In this document: one piece after another, positions 49,429-59,405 of the stretch
Layout: each line of letters begins with the position of its first letter
Numbering within the stretch: the stretch's first letter is position 1
NCBI GenBank assembly: GCA_001596135.1
Contig: CP014773.1
Location: 3,038,001 to 3,102,000, forward strand
From: Mucilaginibacter sp. PAMC 26640
GTDB taxonomy: Bacteria; Bacteroidota; Bacteroidia; Sphingobacteriales; Sphingobacteriaceae
Reading direction: 5' to 3'
DNA length: 64,000 nt
Notes under the pieces: model-generated
What the model saw: the letters and a program-made list of their open reading frames with translations, nothing else
Database searches by the model: none
What the model was told of the DNA's origin: nothing
Made by a program: the position numbers and the translations under genes

Positions 49429-50730
49429 ATGGACAACAATGAGCTAACTGGAAACAGTTCCAGAAAACGATTTATTAAAATGGCAGGTCTAACGATAGCT
49501 GGAACTGCCATGGCTGGAATTAATCCTCAAAGCGAAGCCCATGCGCAATCGCCCAACAGCCAGCCCGAACGTTTACCTGCCACGCAAGATGACCCAATAG
49601 TGCTAGAAAAATGGAAGTCTGAAGTTGATCAGCAAAACGCACCTACGCCGACGCCACTTGCGCCAGCTCAGCGTGTAGGTTATGCTGTTGTTGGCCTTGG
49701 GCACCTTTCTTTGGAAAATATACTGCCGGCCATTACGTCATGTAAAAAGTCGAAATTGGTGGCTCTTGTAAGCGGAAGTCCAGAAAAACTGAAAAAAGTT
49801 GCCGCCCAGTATGGGGTTAAATCAAAGAATTGTTATAGCTACCAAACGTATGATACCCTCAAATTTAATAAAGAGGTTGAAGTGATCTATATTGTTTTGC
49901 CTAACGGGTTGCATAAAGAGTTTGTAATACGTGGAGCAAAAGCTGGCAAACATATTTTGTGCGAAAAACCAATGGCTAACACTTCAGCAGAATGCCGGGA
50001 GATGATTACTGCGTGCAACCAGGCAGGCGTTAAACTGATGATAGCTTACCGGATTCAATACCAGCCACATAGCCGGAAGGTTCGCGAAATGGTTCAACAA
50101 AAGGCCCTTGGAAACCCTAAACTGATTGAAGCATCTAACTCGCAAAGTAGCGCCAACCCGCAGCACTGGCGCCACAAGAAGGCTCTTGCGGGTGGTGGAG
50201 CGCTTCCGGATATCGGTTTGTATTGCCTGAACACTATTCGTTTTATTTTAAATGAGGAGCCGTCCGAAGTTTTTGCTTACCAGTACAGCACGCCCGGCAA
50301 CCCTCTTTTTACTGAGGTAGAGGAATTAGTGTCATGGCAAATGCGTTTCCCAAGCGGGCTGATTGCTAATTGTACAACGGACTACAACGTCCACGAGAGC
50401 AGGCATTATCGTGTACTTTGCGAAAAGGGATGGCTGAACATGGACAAAGCTTTCGGCTATAATGGCCAAAAGTTACAGTCTGCCAAAGCCGAGGGTAAGC
50501 TAGAAATGCAACAGGATATCGGTTTGGCGGAAACCGAACAGTTCGCAGTAGAAATGGATCATTTTTCAGATTGTGTGATCTATAACAAAAAGCCCTTCAC
50601 CCCGGGGGAAGAAGGTTTACAGGACCATATATTGATGGAGGCGATTTACCAATCAGCTCAAGCTGGACAACCTGTAAAAATTACGGGGCTGTTGCCAGTA
50701 GGGTATCGCGGACCGGAGCCGATTTTATAG
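49429..50730 (+). CDS. exported Gfo/Idh/MocA-family oxidoreductase
   Basis: A 433-residue NAD(P)-dependent sugar-type dehydrogenase. A Tat-like leader (SSRKRFIKMAGLTIAG, Arg-Lys-Arg rather than a strict twin Arg) and an Ala-rich cleavage region (EAHAQ) precede a proline-rich linker. The Rossmann domain has GYAVVGLGHLSLENILPA, and EKPMANTSAE carries the family Glu-Lys-Pro. The C-terminal domain (GGGALPDIGLYCLNTIRFI) matches glucose-fructose oxidoreductase-like members, including the G-x-D-x-G/Y-C-x-N pattern. It is probably periplasmic. A relic of its first 57 codons and promoter lies 7 kb upstream. Confidence 0.88.
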   Translation: MDNNELTGNSSRKRFIKMAGLTIAGTAMAGINPQSEAHAQSPNSQPERLPATQDDPIVLEKWKSEVDQQNAPTPTPLAPAQRVGYAVVGLGHLSLENILPAITSCKKSKLVALVSGSPEKLKKVAAQYGVKSKNCYSYQTYDTLKFNKEVEVIYIVLPNGLHKEFVIRGAKAGKHILCEKPMANTSAECREMITACNQAGVKLMIAYRIQYQPHSRKVREMVQQKALGNPKLIEASNSQSSANPQHWRHKKALAGGGALPDIGLYCLNTIRFILNEEPSEVFAYQYSTPGNPLFTEVEELVSWQMRFPSGLIANCTTDYNVHESRHYRVLCEKGWLNMDKAFGYNGQKLQSAKAEGKLEMQQDIGLAETEQFAVEMDHFSDCVIYNKKPFTPGEEGLQDHILMEAIYQSAQAGQPVKITGLLPVGYRGPEPIL

Positions 50731-51017
50731 ATAATTTAGATTATAACTGGTTCATTAGTGATTATTTGCGATATTAATTGTCTGGTAGGCGCTCACGGTT
50801 ACGGAATGTAAGAAAAAATTTAATTAGTTACAACATCAGTCAAATGAGGAGTAAGAATTATTTTTGAATTTGATTGTTGATCTGCATTTTGCGGCTTCTT
50901 AATGATTGACCTAATAACAAGTTAATAAGAAAACTTTTGATTCAACACACATTAAAAAATGAGGGTCTGTCTTCTTTAGATAACCGGAAGTTGAATTACG
51001 GAGCGTTTGTTGCAGGG
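50731..51017. other. AT-rich spacer before the IS630-like element
   Basis: No gene or repeat was recognised between the oxidoreductase stop and the probable left end of the IS630-like element. Confidence 0.4.
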
Positions 51018-52736
51018 ACTAATGTTCTTATTGTAAGGCAACCTGTTAAAGCCTGATTTTCCGATCAAGATATTTTTTTGCGCTTTATAAAATACAGTGG
51101 TTTGGAAACTGAATTTGCTATCTAATAAATTCCTTCAAATATTTATACCATTTGATCTATTAAACCGTTTCTTTTCAATGCAGCGTCATCAGATCCCCAA
51201 GGTCAAGATGATCATCATGCGCAAGCGGTTCATCGAAGGTGATTTCTGTGCTCATTCGCTAGCCAAAAAATTAAAACTTTCTACGGTAACCACCTGGCGG
51301 TATCTAAAAGAGTTCGAACTTATTCAAGCTATTTATCCGGAACGAATTGAGGATATGGACTTTTATATGCCAAAACCACCCAAAAGTCATCGGTTAACTC
51401 CTTTATATGTAGAGCTGATGAATGTTTTGCCAGCTCTGATAACAGCATATCCGGCAGGTAGTAAAGCAAAACCCATCTGGGAGAAATGCCGCTTGGGTTA
51501 TCCCAAAGGGTATACTTATGAGCCATTTAAAGATATCTACTACTCGTTCGCAAAGAGCTTTAATAATACTCAATCCGTTTCTTTTCTCAAATTCATATCT
51601 ATTTCTGACCTTAAAGTGCTTGGTAAATGGCGAATAGGGAATGATCATCGGAGGTGGCAAATTGCAACGGTGCTCCGGGAGGCACTTACATGCTCTACAA
51701 AAGCGAGGCTAGTGGAAAAAGCGGATTGCGAACGGAAAACGGTAACCGGCTGGCTCAATATTTATCAAACTAAAGGTTTGAAAGGGTTTGATATTGCAGT
51801 CCGTAAGCCAACTAAAGAGGTTGTAATGCGCATAGCACTGCGCAAGGATAATTTGATGAAATTACTCCATGAGACGCCCAAGCTATATGGCATGAACAGA
51901 ACCAGCTGGACGATCACCGCTCTTACAGAGATCTATAACCGGATCCATCAGCAATCTCTTGTGTCCTATATGCAGATTTCCCACTCACTTAAAGCTTTAG
52001 GATTTAGTTACAAAAAGTCAAGAGACATGTTGGTTAGTCAGGATCCGAAATTCCGTGAAAAGATTAGCCTAATTCAGCGCATACTGCAACAATTAAAACC
52101 CAATGAAAAGTTCTTTTCAATAGATGAATACGGCCCTGTAGGTATACGTCTCAAGGGCGGACGCACTCTTAAGCATAGCAATGCTCAACCAGAGGTTATT
52201 CCAGAAAAACAAAAATCGAAAGGGTTTATTATCTTTACTGCGGCATTAGAACTGTCTACCAATCAAGTAACCCATTTATATTCGCAAAAAAAAATACTTT
52301 TGAAACGCTCAAATTAATTGAACGTTTGATAATTGAATATTCTGATCAGGAGCGGATATATCTGAGCTGGGATGCCGTTAGCTGGCATAATTCGAAGATT
52401 TTAAAGCTTTTCATTGAAGATCACAACAAATTATCAAAACCCGAGATTGTCGTAGCACCATTACCTTCATGCACGCAGTTCCTAAATGTAATCGAATCCG
52501 TATTTTGTGGATTAGCTAAAGCTGTTAATCATAACAGCAACTATGCCTCGACGTTAGAGTGTCAGCACGCCATAGATTTACATTTCAAAACACGTAATCA
52601 GTATTTTAAAATCAATCCAAAGCGAGCGGGCCGCAAGATCTGGGGAAAAGAACTGGTGACAGCAAAATTTAGCGAAACGCAACATACTCGCAGTCGTAAT
52701 GGAATGCGGGGTGCAACTTAAAACGAGAACTACGTT
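51018..52736 (+). mobile_element. IS630-like insertion sequence (ends approximate)
   Basis: Bounded by an imperfect inverted repeat: GTTCTTATTGTAAG at 51024-51037 against the reverse complement of CTTAAAACGAGAAC at 52717-52730 (11 of 14 match). The right repeat overlaps the transposase stop, as is usual for compact IS elements. The exact ends and TA target duplication could not be fixed by eye. Confidence 0.5.
51178..52721 (+). CDS. IS630-family transposase, expressed by -1 frameshift
   Basis: The first frame (51178-52317) gives two helix-turn-helix regions (SLAKKLKLSTVTTWRYLKEF; ADCERKTVTGWLNIYQ) and the first DDE aspartate (FFSIDEYGPVG). The second frame (from about 52287) gives the second aspartate (YLSWDAVSWHNSK) and the glutamate (FLNVIESVFCGLAKAV). 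The switch lies on a run of nine A (CAAAAAAAAAT, about 52285-52294). Slipping back one base on A-AAA-AAA restores one complete DDE enzyme, the pattern of programmed frameshifting in insertion sequences. The upstream extension to 51097 is not needed. If the slip is real, the element could be active. Confidence 0.8.
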
Positions 52737-52823
52737 GATTAATTAATTCCATTGTAACCCCTCCTAAAAACCGGACTGCATAAAAGACGAAAAGTCTTAA
52801 CTTTAACCAGTCAAACGATTAAG

Positions 52824-53084
52824 AACTCGATTATTACCGAAGCACAGATTGTAAAGGCCATCAAAGAATATGAAGGAGGCCGTGAACTAAACGATGTATG
52901 CCGTGAACTGGGCGTACACAAATCCACCTTTTATAATTGGCGTAAAAAGTATTCAGTCATGGACAGCCAGGAGCTAAAGCGGCTGAAAGAGCTGGAGGAT
53001 GAGAACCGCAAACTGAAGCATATGTATGCGGAACTTGCTTCAGATCACAGCCTGTTAAAAGACGTTCTCTCAAAAAAGTTCTAA
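52824..53084 (+). CDS. IS3-family OrfA (helix-turn-helix protein)
   Basis: About 86 codons: IITEAQIVKAIKEYEGGREL, a helix-turn-helix (DVCRELGVHKSTFYNWRKKY), then a leucine-zipper-like coiled coil (ELKRLKELEDENRKLKHMYA) ending VLSKKF and a stop. There is no ATG; the frame is open from the left end, and an ATT (52830-52832, before AAGAACTCG) stands where related OrfA proteins have Met. Either it uses a non-standard start or the start codon is mutated. Confidence 0.7.
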   Translation, partial: NSIITEAQIVKAIKEYEGGRELNDVCRELGVHKSTFYNWRKKYSVMDSQELKRLKELEDENRKLKHMYAELASDHSLLKDVLSKKF

Positions 53085-53104
53085 AGCCCTGCCAGCGCAA
53101 GGAC

Positions 53105-53951
53105 ATGGTTGCTTATTTGTTGGAATACCGGCAGGTAAGTAACAGCAGGGCTTGCCGGGTAGTGAAGATGCCCAAATTTATTTATTATTATAAGAACGTC
53201 AGAGTTGATTCAGAAACGATCGATAAACTGCTTGAGCTATCGGAACGGCATCCTACTGAAGGGCAGGATCTGTATTACAGCCGTATCCGCCAGCAAGGCT
53301 TAACCTGGAATTATAAACGTGTAAGGCGGATTTACCTGTTGCTGGGCATGACCCGCCGCAGAAAGGTCCGCAGACGTGTACCTGCCAGGATAAAAGTGCC
53401 GTTGATGGTTCCTGAACGTGCTGGACAGATGTGGTCTATGGATTTTATGAGTGATGTATTAAACAGCAAAAGGAAGTTCAGGACGCTGAATATTGTAGAT
53501 GATTATAACCGGGAAGCCATTACGGTAGAAGCTGCGTATACCATGCCGGCCACCAGAGTAACCCAAATCTTGGAGCGAACCATTCATGAGCAAGGCAAGC
53601 CAAGCTGTATAAGGGTAGATAATGGCCCTGAGTTTATCAGTAAGGAGTTCATGGATTGGTGTGAAAGCAAAGGTATCACAGTGCAATATACGCAACCAGG
53701 CAAGCCAATGCAGAACGGCTACATCGAGCGGTTCAAAAGAACGTTCCGCGAAAATATACTTGACGCATACCTTTTCGAAGATATTTATCAGGAACACATC
53801 CTTAGCCGATGAGTGGAGGGAAGATTACAATTACAGCAGGCCGCATAAAGCACTGGGAGGAATAACGCCAGACCTGAACAAGCGGCTAAACTGTGGAGAT
53901 ATTGACAACTCTATCGAGTTTCCAACATCTCCACAGTTACAACAACAATAA
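53105..53951 (+). pseudogene. IS3-family OrfB transposase, frameshifted near the C-terminus
   Basis: DDE integrase core: first Asp in MWSMDFMSD, second in RVDNGPEFISKEF, and Glu in MQNGYIERFKRTFRENILDA. The frame ends early at 53812 (YQEHILSR). The normal end, LADEWREDYNYSRPHKALGG and on, is in the next frame from about 53803 to 53951. One extra base near CATCCTTAG explains the break. All catalytic residues lie before it, so some activity cannot be excluded. Confidence 0.8.
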
Positions 53952-54014
53952 TTATATTTTTGAATTAAATAAGTCTATAAAACACCAGTCCGAACTAAGG
54001 GAGGGTTACACCAT

Positions 54015-54326
54015 TTCTAGCGAATCGTGTAGAAAGTATTAAAGTGTTATTATATTAATAAACCAAGTCACTAACTTATTTTCAAAAATTTTATTAATGT
54101 TCTTTTCAAAACGAGTTGGTCAACTTTTTTAATCAGCAATGCGGACACCACGGCCCATAGCCCCTCAACAATATTAATCGACTAAGACTTAATACGGCCT
54201 AACAATTTAGTTCACTGGAATATATTTTTGTTTCAGATTAATTTTTTAAATTTAAATCGATAAATAATCTTAATTATTCTGTGAGAGATTATAATTAAAC
54301 AACATCCTAAACCTGAAACCGTTCCA
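54015..54326. other. AT-rich non-coding interval after the IS3 element
   Basis: No gene or repeat was recognised. It probably contains the promoter of the HTH gene at 54327. Confidence 0.4.
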
Positions 54327-54683
54327 ATGGCTGATCATGATGGACAGATTATAGAATTTGTCATTAGAAAAAAAGGCTATAGCCTGACCAATCTTGCTAA
54401 AGAATTAAATGTCAATAGACGAAGTGTTTACAACTGGTTTAAATCTGAGACGTTGAAAGATAATATTATCAGGACTATAGGCTTGACGATAAGACATGAT
54501 TTTTCTGCCGAATTTTCAGAGCGTTTTTCCAAGAAAGATTTTGATTTCAAGAATTTAATTTTAAAAGTTGTTGATGCCTCTTCGAGTATAAAATATGATG
54601 ATTCAAATGATTGGAAAGATAGATATATCCGTCTATTAGAAAAGTACAACGAAATGCTTGTAAAGGAAACTCCTCGCTCATAG
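54327..54683 (+). CDS. small HTH-domain protein
   Basis: A 118-residue protein. Residues 1-45 form a helix-turn-helix of Xre-like type (YSLTNLAKELNVNRRSVYNWF). The rest is helical and charged, ending in a possible coiled coil (WKDRYIRLLEKYNEMLV). It could be a phage- or element-derived regulator. It is isolated in AT-rich accessory DNA beside the IS elements. Confidence 0.6.
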   Translation: MADHDGQIIEFVIRKKGYSLTNLAKELNVNRRSVYNWFKSETLKDNIIRTIGLTIRHDFSAEFSERFSKKDFDFKNLILKVVDASSSIKYDDSNDWKDRYIRLLEKYNEMLVKETPRS

Positions 54684-55975
54684 GTTGGCAGTGAATTTTT
54701 TTTTGAACCTTTAGTGTTTCAATTTTGTCTTGTGTCGGATTGAGCGGTTGGATATTTTCATACCCGTTTACGCCTTTTGCAGATAATTTTTCTATTGCCA
54801 ATAAGAATTCGCACGGTAAATCCTTTTCGCAATAACGAGTAAGTAGGGAATTATCCTGGACATTGCGATACACCCCAGCATATCAAGTCGTACCTGTGAC
54901 CGATTCGTGACGACTATATTAGATTTCAAAGATTTGAGCAATAAGTAATTGGGTAACAAATCCAAAGCAGAAAAGCTTTTCAGCCGCATCCTGCGAGATC
55001 GCAGGATTAATTACCCATTGAAATGTAGTGCCGCTTACCTATAGTGTAAAATTCGGAATCGACCTGTCATCTTCTATGACTCGCTAATTCGAATTTTATA
55101 GTGTGCGTAACATGCTCCGGCTTAACAGCTTTATTAAATAAAAAATGAATTAATTTGAAACCCCAACGTCCATAGATTCGGTAGAAAGATTTAAAAAGTT
55201 TTCTTTAAAACTCTTAAATAATTACGCTTAAAAAATGTCATCATTTAAATGAATAGATCAAAAACAAGAATGTTAGCAATCATTAGGTATCATAAACAAG
55301 GACGGTCACTTAAGTTATTACGGATAAAAAATGTCTTTTACGTTGGACCAACCAAAAATTACTAATCGGTTCGAGTTTGCCAATTTTCTTAAAATCGCTA
55401 GTTACTATTGTGCCTTTAAAAGTAATAATATTCTTTTCGTTTAGCTTACAAACACAGCATCTTGTTCAAACTATGTCTTTCAATTTATATTTTATCTTTC
55501 CGTTATGCAGAGGAGAATGTTGCCGAAACTTATCTTAGAGGTGTGTTGAAGCGTTTATATTTAATCCTTGTCACAACTGTATCTAACTCAATATTAGACA
55601 GTAATATAGTAATTGAGGGTAACTTTAGTATGTTGGACTTGCATGCATGCCATACTACTTTTTTTATAAACAAGAATCAACAGAGTATATTTTAGGTATT
55701 TTCCAATTCTGTCATTAAACTGATATGTTTAACAAGTAATTAGCTAAGCTTATGATTTTGTGTTAAATATATTTAAAATTTTTAACGCTATAATAATTGA
55801 AAATTATTTATGGCGTATGGTGCTTAAGCTAATGTTTGATTTTACCAGTCTGTTTTAGCATCAGGCTCCCACTTATAAGCTATTGTTTCACAGAGGTTAT
55901 TAGGCAACAGCTCCTTATCCCTGACACAAAATAGATCTTCCTAAAACGATATTGCTTTGTATTAATAAAAGTAAT
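54684..55975. other. AT-rich interval without recognised genes
   Basis: About 1.3 kb with only short frames of poor coding character on both strands. No tRNA, repeat or phage feature was recognised. Base composition is clearly more AT-rich than the CAZyme and defence regions, in line with foreign DNA. Confidence 0.4.
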
Positions 55976-56332
55976 TTATCTTACATCAAATTGAAATGCT
56001 TTTAGGTCCTCTCTACAAAGGCTTGAAGCTATTGGTATAGATTTCACATAGTAGTCAGTACCAATAATTGATGTAAAGAAGAAATCAATAGCGTGTTTGA
56101 AAAGCTCTACATCAACTTCATCTACCGGCTTATCCTCTTTGCTCAACGCTTCAAATAGATAGTTGCAATCTTTAACAAAAGCTCCATCTTCTCTATAAAC
56201 CGTTGCCTCCATTATAGCTGTATTCCTATCAGGAGCCACTTTCCGATTCTTATGAACGCTCATCTTAAACATAGTTCCCAAGCTTTCAATGATGGCTACA
56301 TCATCGTTCAATCTCACTGTAAAATCTTCCAT
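55976..56332 (-). CDS. hypothetical protein
   Basis: A 118-residue soluble protein from the ATG at 56332 (a GTG at 56350 is an alternative). It mixes beta strands (DFTVRLNDDVAIIESLGTMF) and helices (VELFKHAIDFFFTSI). No family recognised. It is divergent from the gene at 56420 with an 87-base shared promoter region, so the two may be a functional pair. Confidence 0.55.
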   Translation of the reverse strand: MEDFTVRLNDDVAIIESLGTMFKMSVHKNRKVAPDRNTAIMEATVYREDGAFVKDCNYLFEALSKEDKPVDEVDVELFKHAIDFFFTSIIGTDYYVKSIPIASSLCREDLKAFQFDVR

Positions 56333-56419
56333 TGTCGTTGTTTTGCCCACAAAGATATGCTAAAAAAATTAGCATTTTAAAATGGTTTTTGTTAATTTTG
56401 TTAGAAGTAGAAACGTGAG

Positions 56420-57016
56420 ATGGAAAGTTCAGCTATAATTCAATTAAGTGCATTTTCAGGCTTGGCGGGTGCATTGCTTACCCAGGCATTGACAGGTATC
56501 TTCCAATATGCAGGAGATAAGAGAAAGGCTCATTCGGAATTAAAAACCACCTACCGAAACAAGCAGGTGGAAATTGCAGAAAGCTTTTATTACGTCACAG
56601 GTGAGAAGATAGCTATCATCAAAAAGAACATAGACTATTGGCAAAACCGCAACGAATCAAGAAGTGAGGGCAGCCTTGATTTTCTAAGTAAAGAAATGAA
56701 AAAGATGAATTCCTACATGGAGAAGCTAGATACCGAAAATTGGAAGTGTAGCCTGGTTGGTTTGTATTTTCATGTTTCATTGACCAATGATAAAATCATT
56801 GCATTTAATGATAGATCTAAAAAACTTTACTTGCATGTACTTGATCTGGCCGATACCCTTAAGCACTCATTGGATGAATCAAAAGATGACCTGTACAAAT
56901 TGTATGGCACTGCCATTACAGAAATGTGCCAACATTACGAAGCTGTCTGCCTTCAAATGTCTCACGACATGTTATTAGTTAAAACTACTCTACTTAAAGA
57001 GATATCCTATAAATAG
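56420..57016 (+). CDS. hypothetical protein with N-terminal membrane segment and coiled coil
   Basis: A 198-residue protein. Residues 8-30 are hydrophobic (LSAFSGLAGALLTQALTGIF), then a long charged helical region (HSELKTTYRNKQVEIAESFY onward) suggests an anchored coiled-coil protein with a cytoplasmic body. The layout (short N-terminal helix, helical body) resembles small membrane proteins found in accessory islands, but I do not recognise the family. Divergent from 55976-56332. Confidence 0.6.
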   Translation: MESSAIIQLSAFSGLAGALLTQALTGIFQYAGDKRKAHSELKTTYRNKQVEIAESFYYVTGEKIAIIKKNIDYWQNRNESRSEGSLDFLSKEMKKMNSYMEKLDTENWKCSLVGLYFHVSLTNDKIIAFNDRSKKLYLHVLDLADTLKHSLDESKDDLYKLYGTAITEMCQHYEAVCLQMSHDMLLVKTTLLKEISYK

Positions 57017-57081
57017 TTAGCTGGCTGATAAACCTTTGGCACCGAAGTTTGTTAGATATTTTAACAAAAACAAAACCAACT

Positions 57082-57300
57082 ATGAAGAAGATCATCGCAA
57101 TGTTAGCCCTGACAGCTTTCAGTTTTTCATCTATTAGTAATTCAAATGCATCCGTATTATTTTCTAACTTCCAGCACCTCACCAAAAGTGGCAAGCCTGA
57201 TAAACGGTATAATGACAGCAAGCATTTAAAGAAAGACGGCACGACCGACATGCGTTTTAAGGAAAGTAAAAAGGCTGCTGCTAAGAAAAAAAAATCTTAG
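57082..57300 (+). CDS. small exported Lys-rich protein
   Basis: A 72-residue protein from the ATG at 57082, which begins directly on a signal peptide (MKKIIAMLALTAFSFSSISN). The mature part has a repeated motif (HLTKSGKPDKRYNDSK, then HLKKDGTTDMRFKESK) and ends in a Lys/Ala tail. Similar short repeats occur in small exported Bacteroidota proteins. Function unknown. A terminator follows at 57334. Confidence 0.65.
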   Translation: MKKIIAMLALTAFSFSSISNSNASVLFSNFQHLTKSGKPDKRYNDSKHLKKDGTTDMRFKESKKAAAKKKKS

Positions 57301-57333
57301 ATGTTTTGGTACTACTATCCCTATTTGAATAGG

Positions 57334-57362
57334 AAACGCCAGGCTGATCAGGCTTGGCGTTT
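57334..57362 (+). terminator. rho-independent terminator
   Basis: A stem of about 12 pairs with two wobbles (AAACGCCAGGC...GCTTGGCGTTT), ending in TTT, 34 bases after the stop of the small exported protein gene. Confidence 0.7.
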
Positions 57363-57831
57363 GTAAAGCTTTATTGCGAAATTCAACAATTCGGGACTTC
57401 ACTGTTTGATTAATTTATGATCGACGATAGTGTCTAATTTGTTGTAAACTGATATATTGCAGAGTGACAAGTTATTCAGCGACAATCTTTGGTTTTATCA
57501 TTGGCTTATATGTTTGCGCTGAATTATGTAATGTCGAAATGGTAAAATATGGTTGATAACGAACAAACGATACTGATTCCTTGCCGTTTCATTGCTGCAG
57601 ATTCGAAAGAAAACTTAACATCTCAAACTCAAATTCTAGTCTGAAATTTTAAACTCCAGTTTGATTAGTTCCTTATTAGCGCATGTTTTTCGGTCGTATT
57701 TGCCTTGATATCAATTTCTAAGACAGCCTCATCTTCATCTTTAGAAGTGAGAAATTTATTTGTTACGCAATACGCTCCATACTGTTCCGAATCAATGACA
57801 ACTTAATGTTGGACTAACTGTCAATCGCCAT
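57363..57831. other. non-coding interval between convergent genes
   Basis: No gene, repeat or additional terminator was recognised between the small exported protein and the end of the polysaccharide operon. Confidence 0.4.
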
Positions 57832-59388
57832 TTAGATTAAATGACTAGACAGATCAGTCGCAAGGTCGTAAATACGTCTGCAACTTTCTGCATGCCATAT
57901 CTTATGACCACCAACAATGTTCCCGGCTAATAACGGACCTGTCACAAAGAAGTTATTTCGTGATTCAAACCTTTCATTCACAACAAAGCCCCTTCCAGTC
58001 GCGTTAACAACACACAGTTTACGTGTGATTAGCTTAGTCAACAGCGTTGGTTTTGACATATGAACATCCATCCTCATCGACCCCGTACAATTCACAATAA
58101 TATTTACATCTTTACTTTGTACAATTTCCTTGTCAGGCGATCTGAAAATAAAGCCTAATCCATCTGCCGCTAAAAATTCACCCTTAATCAGCTGGATTTT
58201 GTTGGTACGGCACATGGCTAAAGTCTTACCTAAATATTCGCTTCCGGCTCGCCGGTAAAATTCACCTATTTTTTGACCGTAATGAATTACAAACTTTTGT
58301 TGTTCAACTACATCTATTTGATTAACTAATTTGATAATCAATGAATTCACATGTATGTAAGTGCTTTCCCTTGATATACCAAGTAATCCGGCTAGTCTGA
58401 TATCGGCTAAAAAGCAATCAAAGATTTTTAAAGCGGTAATGTTGCTATCAATTAATAACGCTGTCAAAGCAGGTGGATTAAACAAGTCTGCATTTGTTCG
58501 ATAAATAGGAGCGGGGAACTGTCCTGAAGGTGATAGTACATAAATATTTGCCATCCGGTCAGTAATACCATTGTCGAGATGGTAAATCAACTCTAGGCTG
58601 CTTGCGTTCGAGCCGATGATTAGCATATTGACCGATATTAACTTTTCGTTATTTAAAAATTTCGTAATAGATTTTAAAGTCGCTGATAAACTATTGTGAT
58701 AAATGTTATCAATAACGAGTTGCATATCTGATGCAACTGAGCCATGACTAAATACCGGCCTGGACGGCGCGCTTCCGATCGCTAAAACGACCTTTTTTGA
58801 AAGATATTCAGTAACAACCTGGTCCTGCAAAGCAACAACTTTGTACGAAGATTTTAAACCGTATACATCAATTACTTCGGCGTTGATCAGTTGATAGGCG
58901 ATCAGTCCTTTTTTCGAGGCATCAGTCAATAACTCATTGATGCGCTCTTTCATGTAAAGTCCAAACCAGTGCCTGGGAATATAAAGCTGTTCTATATTTT
59001 CGTCATTAATAGCATTGGCGTTTTCTTTTAACCAATTATTCATATACCTACCCAACTCAGCACCTTGAACCTGTAGTGTTTCTTCAACATACCTTTGAAC
59101 CCAATAAAAAAATCTGGAGGCGTCCTGATTTGGTAGAAACTCTTTTAGTGGTGTAATTATCAGCGCACGTTTCCCGCTTCGCTGGCCGTAGGGTATTCCT
59201 GTCCAAAATTCTTCATCTTTTTCTACAAACAGTATCTGGAGTGTGTGACCGTTATTTCCAGACTTAATTAGTTTTTGCAACATATGTATCATCGTATAGG
59301 TTGTAGAAATCCCTGTACCTATAAAAATGATGTCGAAAGGTTTTGTAGGTCTCATTACTAGTTTAGGTTTTGCTTGGCTTGAAAACAC
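57832..59388 (-). CDS. FAD/NAD(P)-binding protein, last gene of the polysaccharide operon
   Basis: A 518-residue protein. The GTG at 59388 follows an AGAGAAG ribosome site; an ATG at 59355 is the alternative. The N-terminal dinucleotide motif FDIIFIGTGISTT is degenerate compared with GxGxxG, followed by FVEKDEEFWTGIPYG. A second Rossmann region lies near LIIGSNASSLELIYHL. This pattern matches the FAD-NAD(P)-binding family related to amino acid or sugar N-oxygenases and lysine-oxygenase-like proteins. It starts 17 bases after the epimerase gene, so a sugar- or carrier-modifying oxidation in polysaccharide synthesis is a fair guess. Confidence 0.72.
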   Translation of the reverse strand: MFSSQAKPKLVMRPTKPFDIIFIGTGISTTYTMIHMLQKLIKSGNNGHTLQILFVEKDEEFWTGIPYGQRSGKRALIITPLKEFLPNQDASRFFYWVQRYVEETLQVQGAELGRYMNNWLKENANAINDENIEQLYIPRHWFGLYMKERINELLTDASKKGLIAYQLINAEVIDVYGLKSSYKVVALQDQVVTEYLSKKVVLAIGSAPSRPVFSHGSVASDMQLVIDNIYHNSLSATLKSITKFLNNEKLISVNMLIIGSNASSLELIYHLDNGITDRMANIYVLSPSGQFPAPIYRTNADLFNPPALTALLIDSNITALKIFDCFLADIRLAGLLGISRESTYIHVNSLIIKLVNQIDVVEQQKFVIHYGQKIGEFYRRAGSEYLGKTLAMCRTNKIQLIKGEFLAADGLGFIFRSPDKEIVQSKDVNIIVNCTGSMRMDVHMSKPTLLTKLITRKLCVVNATGRGFVVNERFESRNNFFVTGPLLAGNIVGGHKIWHAESCRRIYDLATDLSSHLI

Positions 59389-59405
59389 TTATCTTCTCTT
59401 AACAA

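Larger units (their letters stand above)
52753..54010 (+). mobile_element. IS3-family insertion sequence with inverted repeats and 4-bp target duplication
   Basis: Left end TGTAACCCCTCCTAAAAACC, right end the reverse complement TGTAACCCTCCCTTAGTTCG; both continue into CGGACTG. The element is flanked by CCAT on both sides (52749-52752 and 54011-54014), a 4-bp duplication as IS3 elements make. The duplication and well-kept ends point to a recent insertion. Confidence 0.88.

Noticed and set aside
54547..54989. Overlapping minus-strand ORFs downstream of the HTH gene
   Set aside because: They mirror the HTH gene or lie in AT-rich DNA with no motif; not supported as genes.
55462..55695. 77-codon plus-strand ORF in AT-rich DNA
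   Set aside because: Low-complexity, Phe/Ile/Leu-rich translation typical of AT-rich non-coding sequence; no ribosome site or homology-like pattern.
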